This document shows positions 1 to 10,961 of a stretch of DNA of 64,000 nucleotides, piece after piece. The notes beneath the pieces were generated by a model. The model was not told the origin of the DNA, did no database searches, and saw nothing but the letters and a program-made list of their open reading frames with translations. The stretch is from Argentina anserina (lineage: Eukaryota > Streptophyta > Magnoliopsida > Rosales > Rosaceae): assembly GCF_933775445.1 (NCBI RefSeq), contig NC_065876.1:20522001-20586000 (forward strand), written 5' to 3'. The translations under genes were made by a program, and so were the position numbers. Position 1 is the first letter of the stretch; the number at the start of each line of letters is the position of its first letter.

Positions 1-1128
1 AGGATTGGGAAACTGTAGCGAGAAAAGAGAAGATTGAGGTGAGTTATTTGATACATATTGCACACACCATATATCTGTTGAATTTTGTTCATTTTACGTT
101 AATACTGAGAAGATTCCTCATTCCTATGATGAAGACTCTCAGAACTACTTTGAAAATTAACAAAATTGGAATTGTGGTTGAAATGATTTATACAACTACT
201 AATACGCTTTTTGGCCAATACCTGTTTTGAAATTTAACTTGTCAACTGGGAATCTTAGCCACCATTATTGATTCTGATAAAGTGATCAAGTTAAAGTCGA
301 AACTCTAAATTTACACTAGTGGTGGTCAATGTGGTGCTTGAGTTAAATATAGCCTTGAAACATGACATGAGAATTTATTATCTGAAAGTTGCATGGCATT
401 CCTCTTCTCTGACCTAAATTTTAACTTCTTCCAATTCCAAATAGTTCGGAAAATGCTAATTTTATTGATCCAAAACTTTGAGGATGAACATCATTGTGAT
501 AATTTTGTATATGTTGATGATGCAACGAAATTTGATGTTTGAAGTAGTAGTTTGAGGTATAAAGGATTAAATTTTTATTTTTTGAGAATTCCACCAGGAA
601 AGTTATGGTACATTATCATATTCATCATGGTTAATAGTTTAGATGCATTCAACACCAAGGCCCAATCTGCTACATAGTACACACGGTGCCATTTTACAAT
701 TTATATTATTCTTGCATGCCAACTAGAATTCCAAAATGCCTTTTGTACCTTTCTTTGCGGTATTGTCCTTGATTATGCAAGTTCCTAAGCATTTTCCTAC
801 CCTAGGGTCTTGAGCTTGAGCTGCGGAAACTTGAAGGAGCAGTGGAAGCCATCCATGAAAATCTACTCTTTCTCAAGAGCAGGTAATTTTTCCATTCATA
901 TTAAGAATGCAGTCAGCACTCTGTTCTATTTTTTCGTTTTCATTTGTATTAATTTAATAATATATGGTTTTGTATGAACTCAGAGAAGCGGAGATGAGGG
1001 CTGTGAGTGAAAAGACAAACAGCAGGGTGGCGTGGTTTAGCATAATGTCATTAGGTGTCTGCATTGCAGTTTCAAGTCTTCAGTTATGGCACTTGAAACG
1101 ATTTTTCCAAAAGAAGAAGCTGATTTGA
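1..1128 (+). CDS. p24-delta family cargo receptor (emp24/gp25L), 3' exons only
   Basis: p24 proteins are type I membrane proteins that cycle between ER and Golgi and sort cargo, including GPI-anchored proteins, into COPII and COPI vesicles. Three exons can be read: up to 38, 806-882 and 984-1128, joined by GT-AG introns in phase. The peptide runs [12 protein letters not shown], then [20 protein letters not shown] (the coiled-coil/neck region), then [20 protein letters not shown] followed by one transmembrane helix. The short cytosolic tail, [11 protein letters not shown], carries a diphenylalanine (FF) and dilysine-type signals typical of p24-delta COPI/COPII binding. The GOLD domain and signal peptide lie left of the window. 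No frame break is seen. The family call is firm from the tail; the exact paralogue is not determined. Confidence 0.93.
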
Positions 1129-1680
1129 GTTGTCCTACTAACATTATCTATTTAGATGGAATACTCATACCATGTAATGTAAACTATGATTAGACACATA
1201 CATCGGCAGTTCTTGTTCTTTCTTTTGGTAATGAGATTGTTTCTTAAAAAACTCTAGTTTACATGATCTAAGCAAATTGGAAATGAGACATGCTGTCCAA
1301 AATTTTACAATGTTTTATTTTAGTTTAATGTACATTAATTTGTCAACTGAATCATATAATGAGAGTGGCAGCATATGGTACTTCTCTGGGAAGAAAGGGA
1401 GACTTGTTATAGAACAGAGTCCTTCAAAAGCGTATATGGTTACATACTTCTGGGTCATTATTCAATATTCATTTTATTCAAAAATATAGTACAGACAATA
1501 GCATCAGGAAAGACTCGGTAATTACCTGTAATTTTGCATAATTGTTTTACATCTGGTTCATATTTAATTGGTAAAGCATCTATTCTTGGTAATAATTTTT
1601 ACAGTCATTATGATTTTGGTGATACTTTCCGACAGCCTAGGAGGGGCAGGGAAAGTGAAGAAGCCAAAGCAGGAATGAGA
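1129..1680. other. 3' flank of the p24 gene
   Basis: Probable 3' UTR and spacer. A 70-codon open frame at 1277-1489 has no recognisable family and is AT-rich, so it is not called as a gene. Confidence 0.5.
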
Positions 1681-2060
1681 ACAGTAGCCAAGCTACTGTA
1701 AAATCACTACCACTACACAAAGAGTACCAAGTAAATAAGTAACATTACTAGTCACTAAGATTCATATTCTAAGAGATCATCAATAGTCCAGTCGCACACT
1801 TGTATGCTACTTAGCATCTCATCATTCGGAATGTCCATGAACGGCTCGATCCAGTCTGTGCCATTACTCAAATTCGAACCAGATGCTTCTTTGAGTGGTG
1901 TCTTGACCCCATTTTCTTCTCCCACCTGGGTAGGTGCATTGGTCATTATATCATTGCAATTTTCCTGCACACTTTTTTTTTTGCAGGACTTGGATGACGA
2001 GAGTGTTAGTGCACTGCACTGTTTCCTCACATGTTGAGATTCATCGGCGGGCTCAATATT
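1681..2060 (-). pseudogene. NAC transcription factor C-terminal fragment
   Basis: Read on the minus strand, 2054-1755 encodes about 95 residues ending FMDIPNDEMLSSIQVCDWTI-DDLLEYES and stop. This is the same acidic C-terminus as the complete NAC gene at 59775-60788 (FMDIPLPNDEMLSSMEVGDW). The likeness continues past the stop into the 3' UTR: both have GTGACTAGTAATGTTA and then TTGGTACTCTTTGT. On the 5' side an in-frame TGA and loss of similarity follow after about 100 residues, and the DNA-binding NAC domain is absent. It is therefore a truncated duplicate rather than a working gene. A possible start at a GTG codon near 2030 is not meaningful in a plant gene. Confidence 0.82.
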
Positions 2061-2996
2061 TGCGCTGATCTCTGTTCAAGGTTCTTTGGTCGTTTTACAG
2101 CTCCAGATCTGTAGCCGCTTTAAGATGGAAGTTTGGTCCAGAATGCCGACGACAAAGAAGAAGCTTATTGTGCATAGCTCTGTATAAATTATATTTCTTT
2201 CACCTTCTGATTGAAAGATTTCAGAATGGAGAGGTAAACTTGATTATCTTTCATTCACAAGTCTTACACATAATACAGAGCAAGGAACAATCTAGATCCT
2301 GGAGTTTTGGAATATACATAACTATTGGATCAATCTACTGCATGATACTAGCTATTACAGAGATGTGATTATATAGATTCGGAAATACTGGACTCAGCCT
2401 TGATTTGAGCTTGATTTGCTGCATTCAATTCCGGATTAGCAGAGCTTGATTTGATATGGTTAACACTAATGTAGGTATGGTCATAGACGGAAGATGCAAG
2501 TTGTAACTTAGTGCAGGTTTGTGTATAAGCTCTCTTATGAGTCTTATCACTGTAGGTGTCTGGTTCAAATCTATTCCCATCTGGGAACCAATTTTTAATT
2601 ATTAGATGTAGATCTCACCAAATATATGAATAGCCAGTACAAATATTGAGCTAGTTTGAGAATGCTCATATATCTAATTTCAAATGTATAACTCCATCAA
2701 GCAATGGGATCCTAATTACTTATTACTATTGACATTGATGTTTGACCCTTATTACTCTGTATGCAATCAGTTATGCGAAGAATAGTAACAAACACATGAA
2801 GTCGGAAATTACAATGTACTGATATAGTGATGACTAATGATGGGAAATTACAACCGGTTCCTTACTTTGGCAATATTCTACCTAGTGTGCATTAAATGTA
2901 TGGGTTGATAGGAATCTGAAGATATTTGCAACATGTTTCACTAGTGACAATGGAGCATCTGTAAAGACTAAAGAGTGCAGGGAAAGAATAATGTTG
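2061..2996. other. Intergenic, no gene recognised
   Basis: AT-rich spacer. The 5' part may hold more decayed NAC-relic sequence. An open frame at 2168-2368 shows no family. A string resembling a Pol III B box occurs near 2561 without a convincing A box. Confidence 0.5.
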
Positions 2997-3004
2997 CTTT
3001 TTAT

Positions 3005-3508
3005 CTATGATGTATGGATACGGCATAAATGTTAAAATGTTGTATTTTATCCGTACTTGATATGGATATGCACTAGATACGCCTTGGATATATATTTAAA
3101 CCTATTTTGACATATCTTTGACTTCGGATACGCATTTGACCAAATAGACACTTCAAAGATACGTTTTTGGATACATTTTAGAACCATTTTTGTCTTTCTT
3201 CATCAATTGAAAAATAAAACCTTATTCTTTTCATTCCTTTTTCGGTTAATTTCTTGCATTAGTTGCATATTTTAGTAAAACTTATATCAAACAATTTAAT
3301 CAACCACTTTTCCATTATTTTTATACATACAAATTTATGTCAATAGTTACAATAATGTTTATATTTTTTAATATATATTATAATATATTTTATTTTAATA
3401 ATTAAAAACGTATTTCGTATCATGTTTTTCTTGAAAATTTACGTATTACGTATTACGTATCCCCATATTATGTATCACGAACCCCATATCTGTATCCGTG
3501 CATCATAG
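3005..3508. mobile_element. hAT-type MITE, 504 bp
   Basis: The ends are inverted: CTATGATGTATGGATACGG at the left and CTATGATGCACGGATACAG read inward from the right. The direct repeat CTTTTTAT (2997-3004 and 3509-3516) is a perfect 8-bp target duplication, the size made by hAT transposases. The interior is AT-rich with repeated ATACG/TACGTATT motifs and no coding sequence, so it is non-autonomous. A related end sequence occurs at 22288. Confidence 0.8.
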
Positions 3509-3706
3509 CTTTTTATATCATGTGGTTCTAGTTTCTTCACCCTTTCAATTATTCGTTCTTGGTTGAACAATTAATTGAAGCACTTTCATCAGTTCATATA
3601 CTCAAGAGAAGAGTGGCAAGAGCACACTCTTCCAAACAATTTCATACCCGTATATATCTCTCTTCTATCTTCTTCTCTTTTAATCAACAAGTTCTAAATA
3701 CGGGAA

Positions 3707-4358
3707 ATGGTTGAGGCACTCATCTCTGTGCTTTTGGAGCAATTAGCTTCAGTAGTATATCAACACACAAATGAGAGGGTGAAGCTGGTTGTGAATGTTG
3801 ATAAAGATATCAAAAGTTTCAGCAGCAAGCTCAAAGCTATCCAAACTATGCTTGAGGATGCAGAGAAGAAACAAGGAAGGAGGCCAGAGTGGCAGACTGG
3901 TTGGAGAAGTTGAAAGATGTATAGTACAAGATGGACGACGTGCTAGATGAATGGAACACTAAGCTTCTTAGATAACACATGGAGGAGAACCAGGAGGAGG
4001 CAGGAGATGATGCTCTTGTTACCAAGAAGAAGGTATTTTCCCCATGCTTTCCGGTTGCTTTTATTTTGGCCAAGTCATTAAGATCATTCAATATCATAAT
4101 ATTACTAAAAGGATAAAAGAACTGAATGAGAAGTTAACTTTGATTGCTGATATAAGAGAGATGTATGGATTTCAGCAATCCACAATAGGTGGCCATGATG
4201 ATCAACAACTTATTCAACGACAAAAGACTTCATCTTTGATCGATATATCCATGATATTCGACAGAGAAGATGAAAAAAAGAATTTGTTGAGAAAGCTGTT
4301 GAGAGAGTAACCAAGATGGGGGGAGGTTCCTTGTCATCCCAATTGTAGGGATGGGAGG
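3707..4358 (+). pseudogene. CC-NB-LRR resistance-like gene, N-terminal part
   Basis: The start MVEALISVLLEQLASVVYQH and following residues are the Rx-type coiled-coil domain of RGA-class CNL immune receptors. KAIQTMLEDAEKKQ is the conserved CC motif. A frameshift near 3890 moves the reading (DWLEKLKDV, MDDVLDEWNTKLLR), a stop TAA follows, and a further frame change leads to RIKELNEKLTLIADIREMYG and FDREDEKKNLLRKLL, the linker before the NB-ARC. The last codons before the insertion encode IPIVGMGG-type residues, the first half of the P-loop. The gene stops there because the LTR element begins at 4359; the other half resumes at 18714. The frameshifts and stops show it was or became a pseudogene independently of the insertion. 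Confidence 0.9.
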
Positions 4359-5927
4359 TGAGGATTGCTCGATTACTCGACATCAATATTTAACCCTGTA
4401 AGCATCATTTGTAGTATAAAACAAGAGGGTATCGTTCACAAACCGGGGATCCAGCCAGGGCTTAGAATCACAAACACTTAACACGAATTCATAAAGATAT
4501 AAAAGATTGTTGATATATAGGATCGGCATTCAATTATAAAAACAGAAAATAAAACCTAAACTAATATATACATGTGATCAACCAACCAACACATAAGCAA
4601 TCACCAAACAAATCATGTAAGAACAAAGCCATCGAATTCTATTCTCAATCATGTTCATGCCGTAAGTATCAAGGTTCAAACTAAGTTCAATCATGCATCA
4701 AGTTCCTACTTGGTTCCTAATACATGGCTACATTCGAACTCAACTACTTGTCTTGCTCCAAAATCTAACATACCAATTCATCATGCAATTACGTATCACA
4801 TAGAGAAATCAACATGTTTAAGCACCTATCCAATGCCGAACTTAGAATCAAATTCGGTGGAAAAAAAAACAACTAATCCACTACTTGTATCATAATCATT
4901 GCTAGCTTTGAATGATTAATATATGTAACATCAACTACTTATCTTAATCACACATGCAATATAAGAACACACCGAAAATTAATCAAGAACATGAACAAGA
5001 ACTCACGGCATAAAACCTAAAATCATTGAAGAGAAATCGAAATCTTCATATCATTACACAATTCGAAAGTCACAACTATCTCATAGACAAGATTGAATTA
5101 AACTTTAACAAAACAAAAACAGAAATCATCCAAGAACAAAACATAGAAAACTGAAATAAAACATGAAGATCATAGAGTTAGACTTTGAAATAAACCTACG
5201 GGGTTTATTCCAAGCAAACGAAGATCCTAGGCTATTTGCTTCGAATCCAAAAGATGGAAAAATGATGAATTTCGTTTTTAGGATTTCTTGGTGGATGAGG
5301 GACTGATTCGGCAGAGCTATGGCTTGTGCTTGTGTGCAAGGTTGATGATGGATGAATGGAGAGGCCGAGCCTCTATATATAGGAGTCTCAAAGCCCTCTT
5401 TGCCATCCCTTGTAGGAGATAGAATCCAATTGGGAAGCTGAATCTTCTTTGATATGGATTTTGATTCATGTACTCCATATCCAACTTGATGTAGGAAACT
5501 AAATCTAATAGGGAGAACACATGTGGGCTGCACGACATCTCTCCTTGTTTAACTACGAATAGCTAGGCCGGCCTCTTCGTCTCCTTCTTCAACTCGGACA
5601 TGATTTCCTTGTCTCACTAGGAATGCATCACGACATCACTACTTCTTTTCCAAGTATGATTTGTCTTTCCTGAAAAGAAATCGACGATTAAGAAATAGGA
5701 AAGAATGAAAAATAGGAAAATAGAGTCATAGTCGAGTAAGGAATCCTAGCTCAATAAGGATTTCTAACACTTAACACAATTTCATCATCAAAACTTCTAA
5801 ATTCGGCATAGCTCTACTTAGAAGATACAAATGACAATTATGAATCTAAAACAACTAAATAAGAAGTAACAAAGCATAAGAATATGGTATATAAACATTA
5901 AGAACGTCACACCTTGTGCTCCTATCA
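4359..5927 (-). repeat. 3' LTR (element orientation) of the gag-only element
   Basis: Reads TGATAGGAGCACAAGG at its element-5' end and ends in a TCA trinucleotide, so it has TG...CA termini. It matches 17301-18713 closely over its length but keeps about 160 bp (around 4960-5120) that the other LTR has lost. A TATA box CTATATATAG lies at 5373-5382 on the minus-strand reading. Confidence 0.9.
5373..5382 (-). promoter_or_regulatory. LTR TATA box
   Basis: The self-complementary TATA core CTATATATAG is followed, on the minus strand, by AGGCTCGGCC. The same block is kept in the other LTR at 18158-18167 and in the distant copy at 40113-40122. Conservation in all three LTRs supports it as the core promoter of the family. 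Confidence 0.65.
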
Positions 5928-5940
5928 ACAACCCCACACT
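5928..5940 (-). other. Polypurine tract of the gag-only element
   Basis: On the minus strand GTGTGGGGTTGT abuts the LTR start TGATAG. The same junction is seen at 39561-39572 in the second copy. It is G-rich, though interrupted by pyrimidines. Confidence 0.6.
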
Positions 5941-6247
5941 TACACTTTGCTAGTCCCTTAGCAAACACTAAAAAGGAAATCAAAACATAAAACAAAAACC
6001 AAAACACTAAAACTAACGACACAACTAATAGTGCCTTCAACATTTTGTCTCAGAGATCTTTAAACTCATAGCATCAAGAATAACACTCAATCGAAATAGA
6101 TAGGATGAATTCAATGGTTAATAAACATGAGATTTCGTTTAACAAGTAAGACATGACAGAAACATAGGTGATATTAAGCTCAATATGTTCAAAACAAGTT
6201 CAAATTCAACTCACAAAGGATATGCACTCCAAATTTTTTCTCTCAAG
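5941..6247. other. Internal 3' non-coding part of the gag-only element
   Basis: AT-rich and without conserved coding. It continues across the copia insertion into 13350. The unbroken version is present at about 39256-39560. Confidence 0.7.
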
Positions 6248-7249
6248 TGTTGTAAATATCAGTGATATATTGCATATATAATTTAATAAGCTGAATTATA
6301 AATAATCAGAAATGAAGAACACGAAAAGAAATTTAACAAAAATACCGAACGATTTGTGATGGAAGAAATAGTCGAGACGTGTGTGATACCACACTGTCCT
6401 TAAGACGTTTACGCCTCCTCTACCGGTGCAAGGATGCTTGGCGCTTGTCTCCCAGGATATAACGACTAAACAATTCTAGAAAGTTGCACTACTAACTAGA
6501 ACCCTCAACGAACTCGAAAGGTACCTTTATCTATCACAAGAGAAGAACTAAGAACTTTGAGAGTGGGAGAGAAATGTGTTTCGAATGAGATTATTTTACA
6601 ATGAAAGGATGGTGGCTATTTATACTGTGAGGATTTGCAATCAGCAATTAATAAGATGGCTGTTATAGAAATCAAAAAATCATAACATATATGAGTTACA
6701 TATGTTACAAACATTGATTTCAATTCTGTTATAATTCTCCATAACACACAATAACTCAGTTGTTACAAAACAAGAATTTGAACAGTCAAGAGAATTTGAA
6801 AAGTCAAAACCGAATTTTCGGAAATGCAAAAAGAATCTGCGTTCCGACCCTCAATTCGGTGTTGCATTCGTGTCCGCATGTCGCACGGGCATACACGAGT
6901 TTCCCTTGCGACCTAGGATTTGCCCCCCCCCCCTGCGCGTGCGCGAGAGGGTATAAGGGGGCTTACACACTTTAGAATCCATACACAATGGATTCTATAT
7001 AAAGTCTTTTCAACACTTCTCTTTTCCAATGTGGGACAAATACCTTTCCCTCATTCTAAGTAGCCATCTTTGAGTGACAATTTCTTATTCACCCACAAAC
7101 CAAATTACACAAACAAACATATGATCTTGTAGCCCTCATTATGGAGAACTCAAATCTATGTTCATCTTTGATTAATTATAAGCTTAACTTAATTTAATTA
7201 ATCAATTAAAATTTGGTTTTAAATGGTTTTTCCAACCATTTTTCCAACA
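6248..7249 (-). repeat. Copia 3' LTR
   Basis: About 1.0 kb with TG...CA ends. Compared with the other LTR it carries an extra copy of an AGAATTTGAA-like stretch near 6785 and a longer C-run near 6930. It contains the USE-like and TATA motifs described at 6995-7037. Confidence 0.92.
6995..7037 (-). promoter_or_regulatory. Copia LTR core promoter: USE-like motif plus TATA
   Basis: On the minus strand GTCCCACATTG (7037-7027) resembles the plant snRNA upstream sequence element RTCCCACATCG. About 25 bases later comes a TATA box (TTTATATAG, 7004-6995). The same pair sits in the other LTR at 13132-13089. Position in both LTRs suggests it is the U3 promoter. The functional reading is inference. Confidence 0.5.
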
Positions 7250-7261
7250 ATTCCCCACATG
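7250..7261 (-). other. Copia polypurine tract
   Basis: On the minus strand ATGTGGGGAAT directly precedes the LTR start TGTTGG. It has the position and composition expected of the plus-strand primer. Confidence 0.65.
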
Positions 7262-7387
7262 AATGAAATTGGCCACCAAAGACTCGATAGAATTTGGTGA
7301 TAGATTTCTACGGTTGAAACCTGCATAGGATAGGTAGGTTTGACCCTTTGAACCTTCCCTTATAAAAGTATGCTTACTTTACTAACT

Positions 7388-8275
7388 AAATCGTAGACGC
7401 GATGTCTTTGAACTATTCGTCATTTGTGTAAATGATAACATACTTTACACAGGAGTCTCCCTGGTACACTTCGGTTCTCATTTTTGTGCCCATTTTGGCC
7501 ATGGAACACACGCTTGGTTCTGCAAGTAGTTTGATAAGAGTTATGCCCTCATTAACTCTCCATGGTAAATAGTAGATGCGATGTCTTTGAACTATTCGTC
7601 ATTTGTGTAAATGATAACATACTTTACACAGGAGTCTCCCTGGTACACTTCGGTTCTCATTTTTGTGCCCATTTTGGCCATGGAACACACGCTTGGTTCT
7701 GCAAGTAGTTTGATAAGAGTTATGCCCTCATTAACTCTCCCTGCTAAATAGTAGACGCGATGTCTTTGAACTATTCGTCATTTGTGTAAATGATAACATA
7801 CTTTACACAGGAGTCTCCCTGGTACACTTCGGTTCTCATTTTTGTGCCCATTTTGGCCATGGAACACACGCTTGGTTCTGCAAGTAGTTTGATAAGAGTT
7901 ATGCCCTCATTAAATCTCCCTGGTAAATAGTAGATGCGATGTCTTTGAACTATTCGTCATTTGTGTAAATGATAACATACTTTACACAGGAGTCTCCCTG
8001 GTACACTTCGGTTCTCATTTTTGTGCCCATTTTGGCCATGGAACACACGCTTGGTTCTGCAAGTAGTTTGATAAGAGTTATGCCCTCATTAACTCTCCCT
8101 GCTAAATAGTAGACGCGATGTCTTTGAACTATTCGTCATTTGTGTAAATGATAACATACTTTACACAGGAGTCTCCCTGGTACACTTCGGTTCTCATTTT
8201 TGTGCCCATTTTGGCCATGGAACACACGCTTGGTTCTGCAAGTAGTTTGATAAGAGTTATGCCCTCATTAACTCC
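7388..8275 (-). repeat. Five-copy 179-bp tandem array inside the copia element
   Basis: The string GATGTCTTTG recurs at 7401, 7580, 7759, 7938 and 8117, exactly 179 bp apart, and the units look almost identical. The last copy stops near 8275. The units alternate: copies 1, 3 and 5 have TAGACGCG, while 2 and 4 have TAGATGCG. The junction before copies 3 and 5 reads CTGCTAAATAG, while that before 2 and 4 has GGTAAATAG. This points to duplication of a 358-bp dimer. The array lies between RNase H and the polypurine tract. Open frames crossing it (such as 8148-8363) are by-products of the repeat. Confidence 0.93.
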
Positions 8276-8545
8276 CCTAAAAGCGGCCCCACTTCTCTCT
8301 TGCATAGGTGATCTCTTAATTAAGAGTAACCCGCATTACTCTGCTCGATTTCTCGACGCATAAGAATCATTAAAAGTTTTAACTTAACCTTATCCTTTAC
8401 GGGTATCACTGGTTTTTTATCATAGGAATGGACTTGGGGAACTCCCCACAGTGATCTGAACTAATCTCTACAGTTTGGTTTTCCCTTTTGAACCTAGATC
8501 TTGGGATCTCCAGTCAGCTAGGTTGGGTATCCACTGTAGTGATTT
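8276..8545 (-). other. Copia 3' untranslated segment
   Basis: Non-coding stretch between the tandem array and the stop codon of the RNase H region. No feature recognised. Confidence 0.6.
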
Positions 8546-9113
8546 TTAATTTCCAATGGGCTTTAGTCCCATTCCCTTCGATGATTTTTCAACTAACTCT
8601 CTGTTTAGCCCTTTAGTTAAAGGATCAGCAATATTATCCTTAGACTTTACATAGTCTATAGAGATAACTCCAGTTGAGAGTAGTTGTCTAATGGTATTAT
8701 GTCTTCGACGAATGTGTCTAGGCTTACCATTATACATCTTACTCTGTGCCCTGCTAATTTGCAGATTGACTATCACAATGTATACCGATCGTAGGCACAT
8801 GTTTTGTCCATCTAGGAATGTCCTCTATGAACTGGCGTAGCCATTCTGCTTCCTCCTCACATTTGTCTAGTGCTACAAACTCAGACTCCATTGTGGATCT
8901 AGTTATAACTATTTGTTTTGAGGACTTCCAGGACACGGCTCCACCCCCTAGCGTAAATACATATCCGCTAGTAGACTTTGAGTCTTTCATGTCAGATATC
9001 CAGTTCGCATCAGTGAACCCTTCTATAACAGCTGGGTATGATGTGTAGTGCAACCCGTAGGTACGAGTATACCTTAGGTATTTGAGTACTCTTCCAATCG
9101 CTTGCCAATGCAT
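8546..9113 (-). pseudogene. Copia RNase H domain (frameshifted)
   Basis: The first frame (9113 down to about 8757) reads [36 protein letters not shown] and [20 protein letters not shown], the standard copia RNase H signature with its acidic residues. The second frame (about 8790-8546) continues with IRQLLSTGVISIDYVKSKDN and ADPLTKGL. The change of frame near 8760-8790 breaks the polyprotein. Confidence 0.9.
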
Positions 9114-9144
9114 AGCTCCAGGATTACTCGTGTACCTACTTAGC

Positions 9145-10320
9145 TTATGAACCGCATAAGCTAGATCTTGTACAACTTGTTAAGTACATTAGACTCCCAA
9201 TTATTCTTGAATACTCTAATTGAGAAATACTTTCACCTTTATTCTTGGACAAATGTAGATTCAAATCTACAGGAGTTCTGACAATTCCAGAACCTTCCTT
9301 GTCAAAATTCCCAAGAATATTGTCCACATAGTGTGTTTGACTCAACACTAGCCCTTCTGATGTTCTCGTAATTTTAATTCCTAAAATGACATCAGCAAGT
9401 CCCAAGTCTTTCATGTCAAACTTAGAATTCAACATGTCTTTAGTAGACTTGATCATCTTATCGTTGCTCCCACCGATAAGCATATCATCCACATACAGAC
9501 ATAAAATGATGTATCCATTTTCAGTGTCTTTGATATATACACACTTATCACCTTCATTTATTCTAAATCGACTGGTGATCATGACTTTATCAAATTTCTC
9601 ATGCCATTGTTTTGGTGCTTGTTTTAAGCCATATAATGACTTAACCAATCTGCACACCTTCTTACTCTGAGAAGGAGCAGAAAAACCTTCTGGCTGTTCC
9701 ATGTAGATTTCTTCTTCTACATCTCCATTTAGGAAAACCGTCTTTACATCCATTTGGTGTACTTCAAGTTTGTGCAACACTGCCCTTGCAAGTACCATCC
9801 GTATGGATGTTATTCTCGTCACAGGAGAATAAGTGTCAAAATAAACAAAACCCTCATTTTGCCTATAGCCTTTAATAACAAGTCTAGCCTTGTACTTGTC
9901 TATTGACCCATCAACTTTTAATTTTGTTTTGAAAATCCACTTGGAAGTCAAAGGCTTACATCCAGGTGGCAAATCCACTAATTCCCAAGTGTGATTTTGC
10001 ATGATGGAGTCAACCTCACTTTTGATTACTTCTTTCCATAGAGGACCATCAATAGAGCTAACTGTATCTTTGAAGGTACGGGGATCACCTTCAACCATAT
10101 ATGACAAGAAGTCAGGTCCATAGGACTTTGAGGTCCTTGCCCTTTTACTTCGTCTAGGTTCAACCTCAGACTCAGATTCGGACTTCGACTCAGATTCTTG
10201 ATCCTGAGCATCATCAGTTTCGGCTCTGTTGTCTTCACGTGCCCGTTTAGAAGAATTAAATTCATCTCTAGACTTCCGTGGAAATACATTTTCAAAGAAA
10301 GATGCATTTCTCGATTCCAT
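9145..10320 (-). pseudogene. Copia reverse transcriptase segment of pol
   Basis: The RT_Ran (RVT_2) domain is nearly complete: WELVDLPPGCKPLTSKWIFK, KARLVIKGYRQNEGFVYFDT, QMDVKTVFLNGDVEEEIYME and the catalytic box YVDDMLIGG. The YVDD aspartates are intact. The N-terminal part is acidic (ESESKSESESEVEPRRSKR), as in the linker of copia pol proteins. The frame ends at SSLCGS and must shift near 9113-9145 to reach RNase H, so the polyprotein is broken. Confidence 0.92.
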
Positions 10321-10361
10321 TATCGTATCCTTATGAATTTCAGGAATATTCGAATCGTGGG

Positions 10362-10961
10362 CTAGGGATCGATAAGCCGAACTGTTATGTGCATATCCAA
10401 TAAAGATGCAATCACTGTTTTAGGCCAATTCTTCACCTTTTTAGGTTTAGGAATTTTCACTTTTGCCAAACATCCCCATACTTTTAAGTATTTGTAGGAT
10501 GGTTTTCTCCTTTTCCATTTCTCTTCTTTCCTTTTGGGCACCTTATTTAAAAGGTAATTTGCCGTGAGAATCGCGTCTCCCCACATGTTGGGTGGCATCC
10601 CAAAACTGAGTAGCATAACATTCATCATATCCTTTAGAGTATGATTTTTGTGTTTTGCTACACCATTTGATTGTGGTGAGTATGGAGCAGTCCTTTGATG
10701 TATAATCCCATTCTGAGCACAAGTCTCAGCAAATGGCGATTTATACTCACCCCCTCGGTCACTTCTTAGTGCCTTAATTTTCTTGTTGAGTTGATTCTCA
10801 ACCTCTTTTTTATAGAGAATGAATTTCTCTATGGCCTCACTTTTGCATTTTAGCAAATACACATAGCAATATTTCGTGCTATCATCTATGAAGGTAATAA
10901 AGTATTTATTATTCCCTCTAGATACCGTTGATTTTAAATCACACACATCTGTATGAATCAA
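10362..10961 (-). pseudogene. Copia integrase core
   Basis: The rve-type core is read: HTDVCDL with the first Asp, SDRGGEYKS with the second, and NGVAKHKNHTLKDMMN where copia elements normally have Glu before Arg-Lys-Asn. The third catalytic acid therefore appears as Lys. Downstream NYLLNKVPKRK and YLKVWGCLAKVKIPKPKKV match the C-terminal side. The frame ends at MHITVRLIDP and has to shift to reach the RT part. Loss of the catalytic Glu would by itself prevent integration. Confidence 0.9.

Noticed and set aside
2520..2600. SINE or tRNA-like sequence with GGTTCAAATCT as a B box
   Set aside because: No A box at the right distance, no tail and no target duplication were found.
7388..8275. CRISPR array, because of regular spacing
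   Set aside because: Units are 179 bp with no unique spacers, inside a plant retrotransposon.
8148..8363. 71-codon frame MITYFTQESPWYTSVLIFVP
   Set aside because: It lies in the 179-bp tandem array and is a repeat by-product; equivalent frames recur in each unit.
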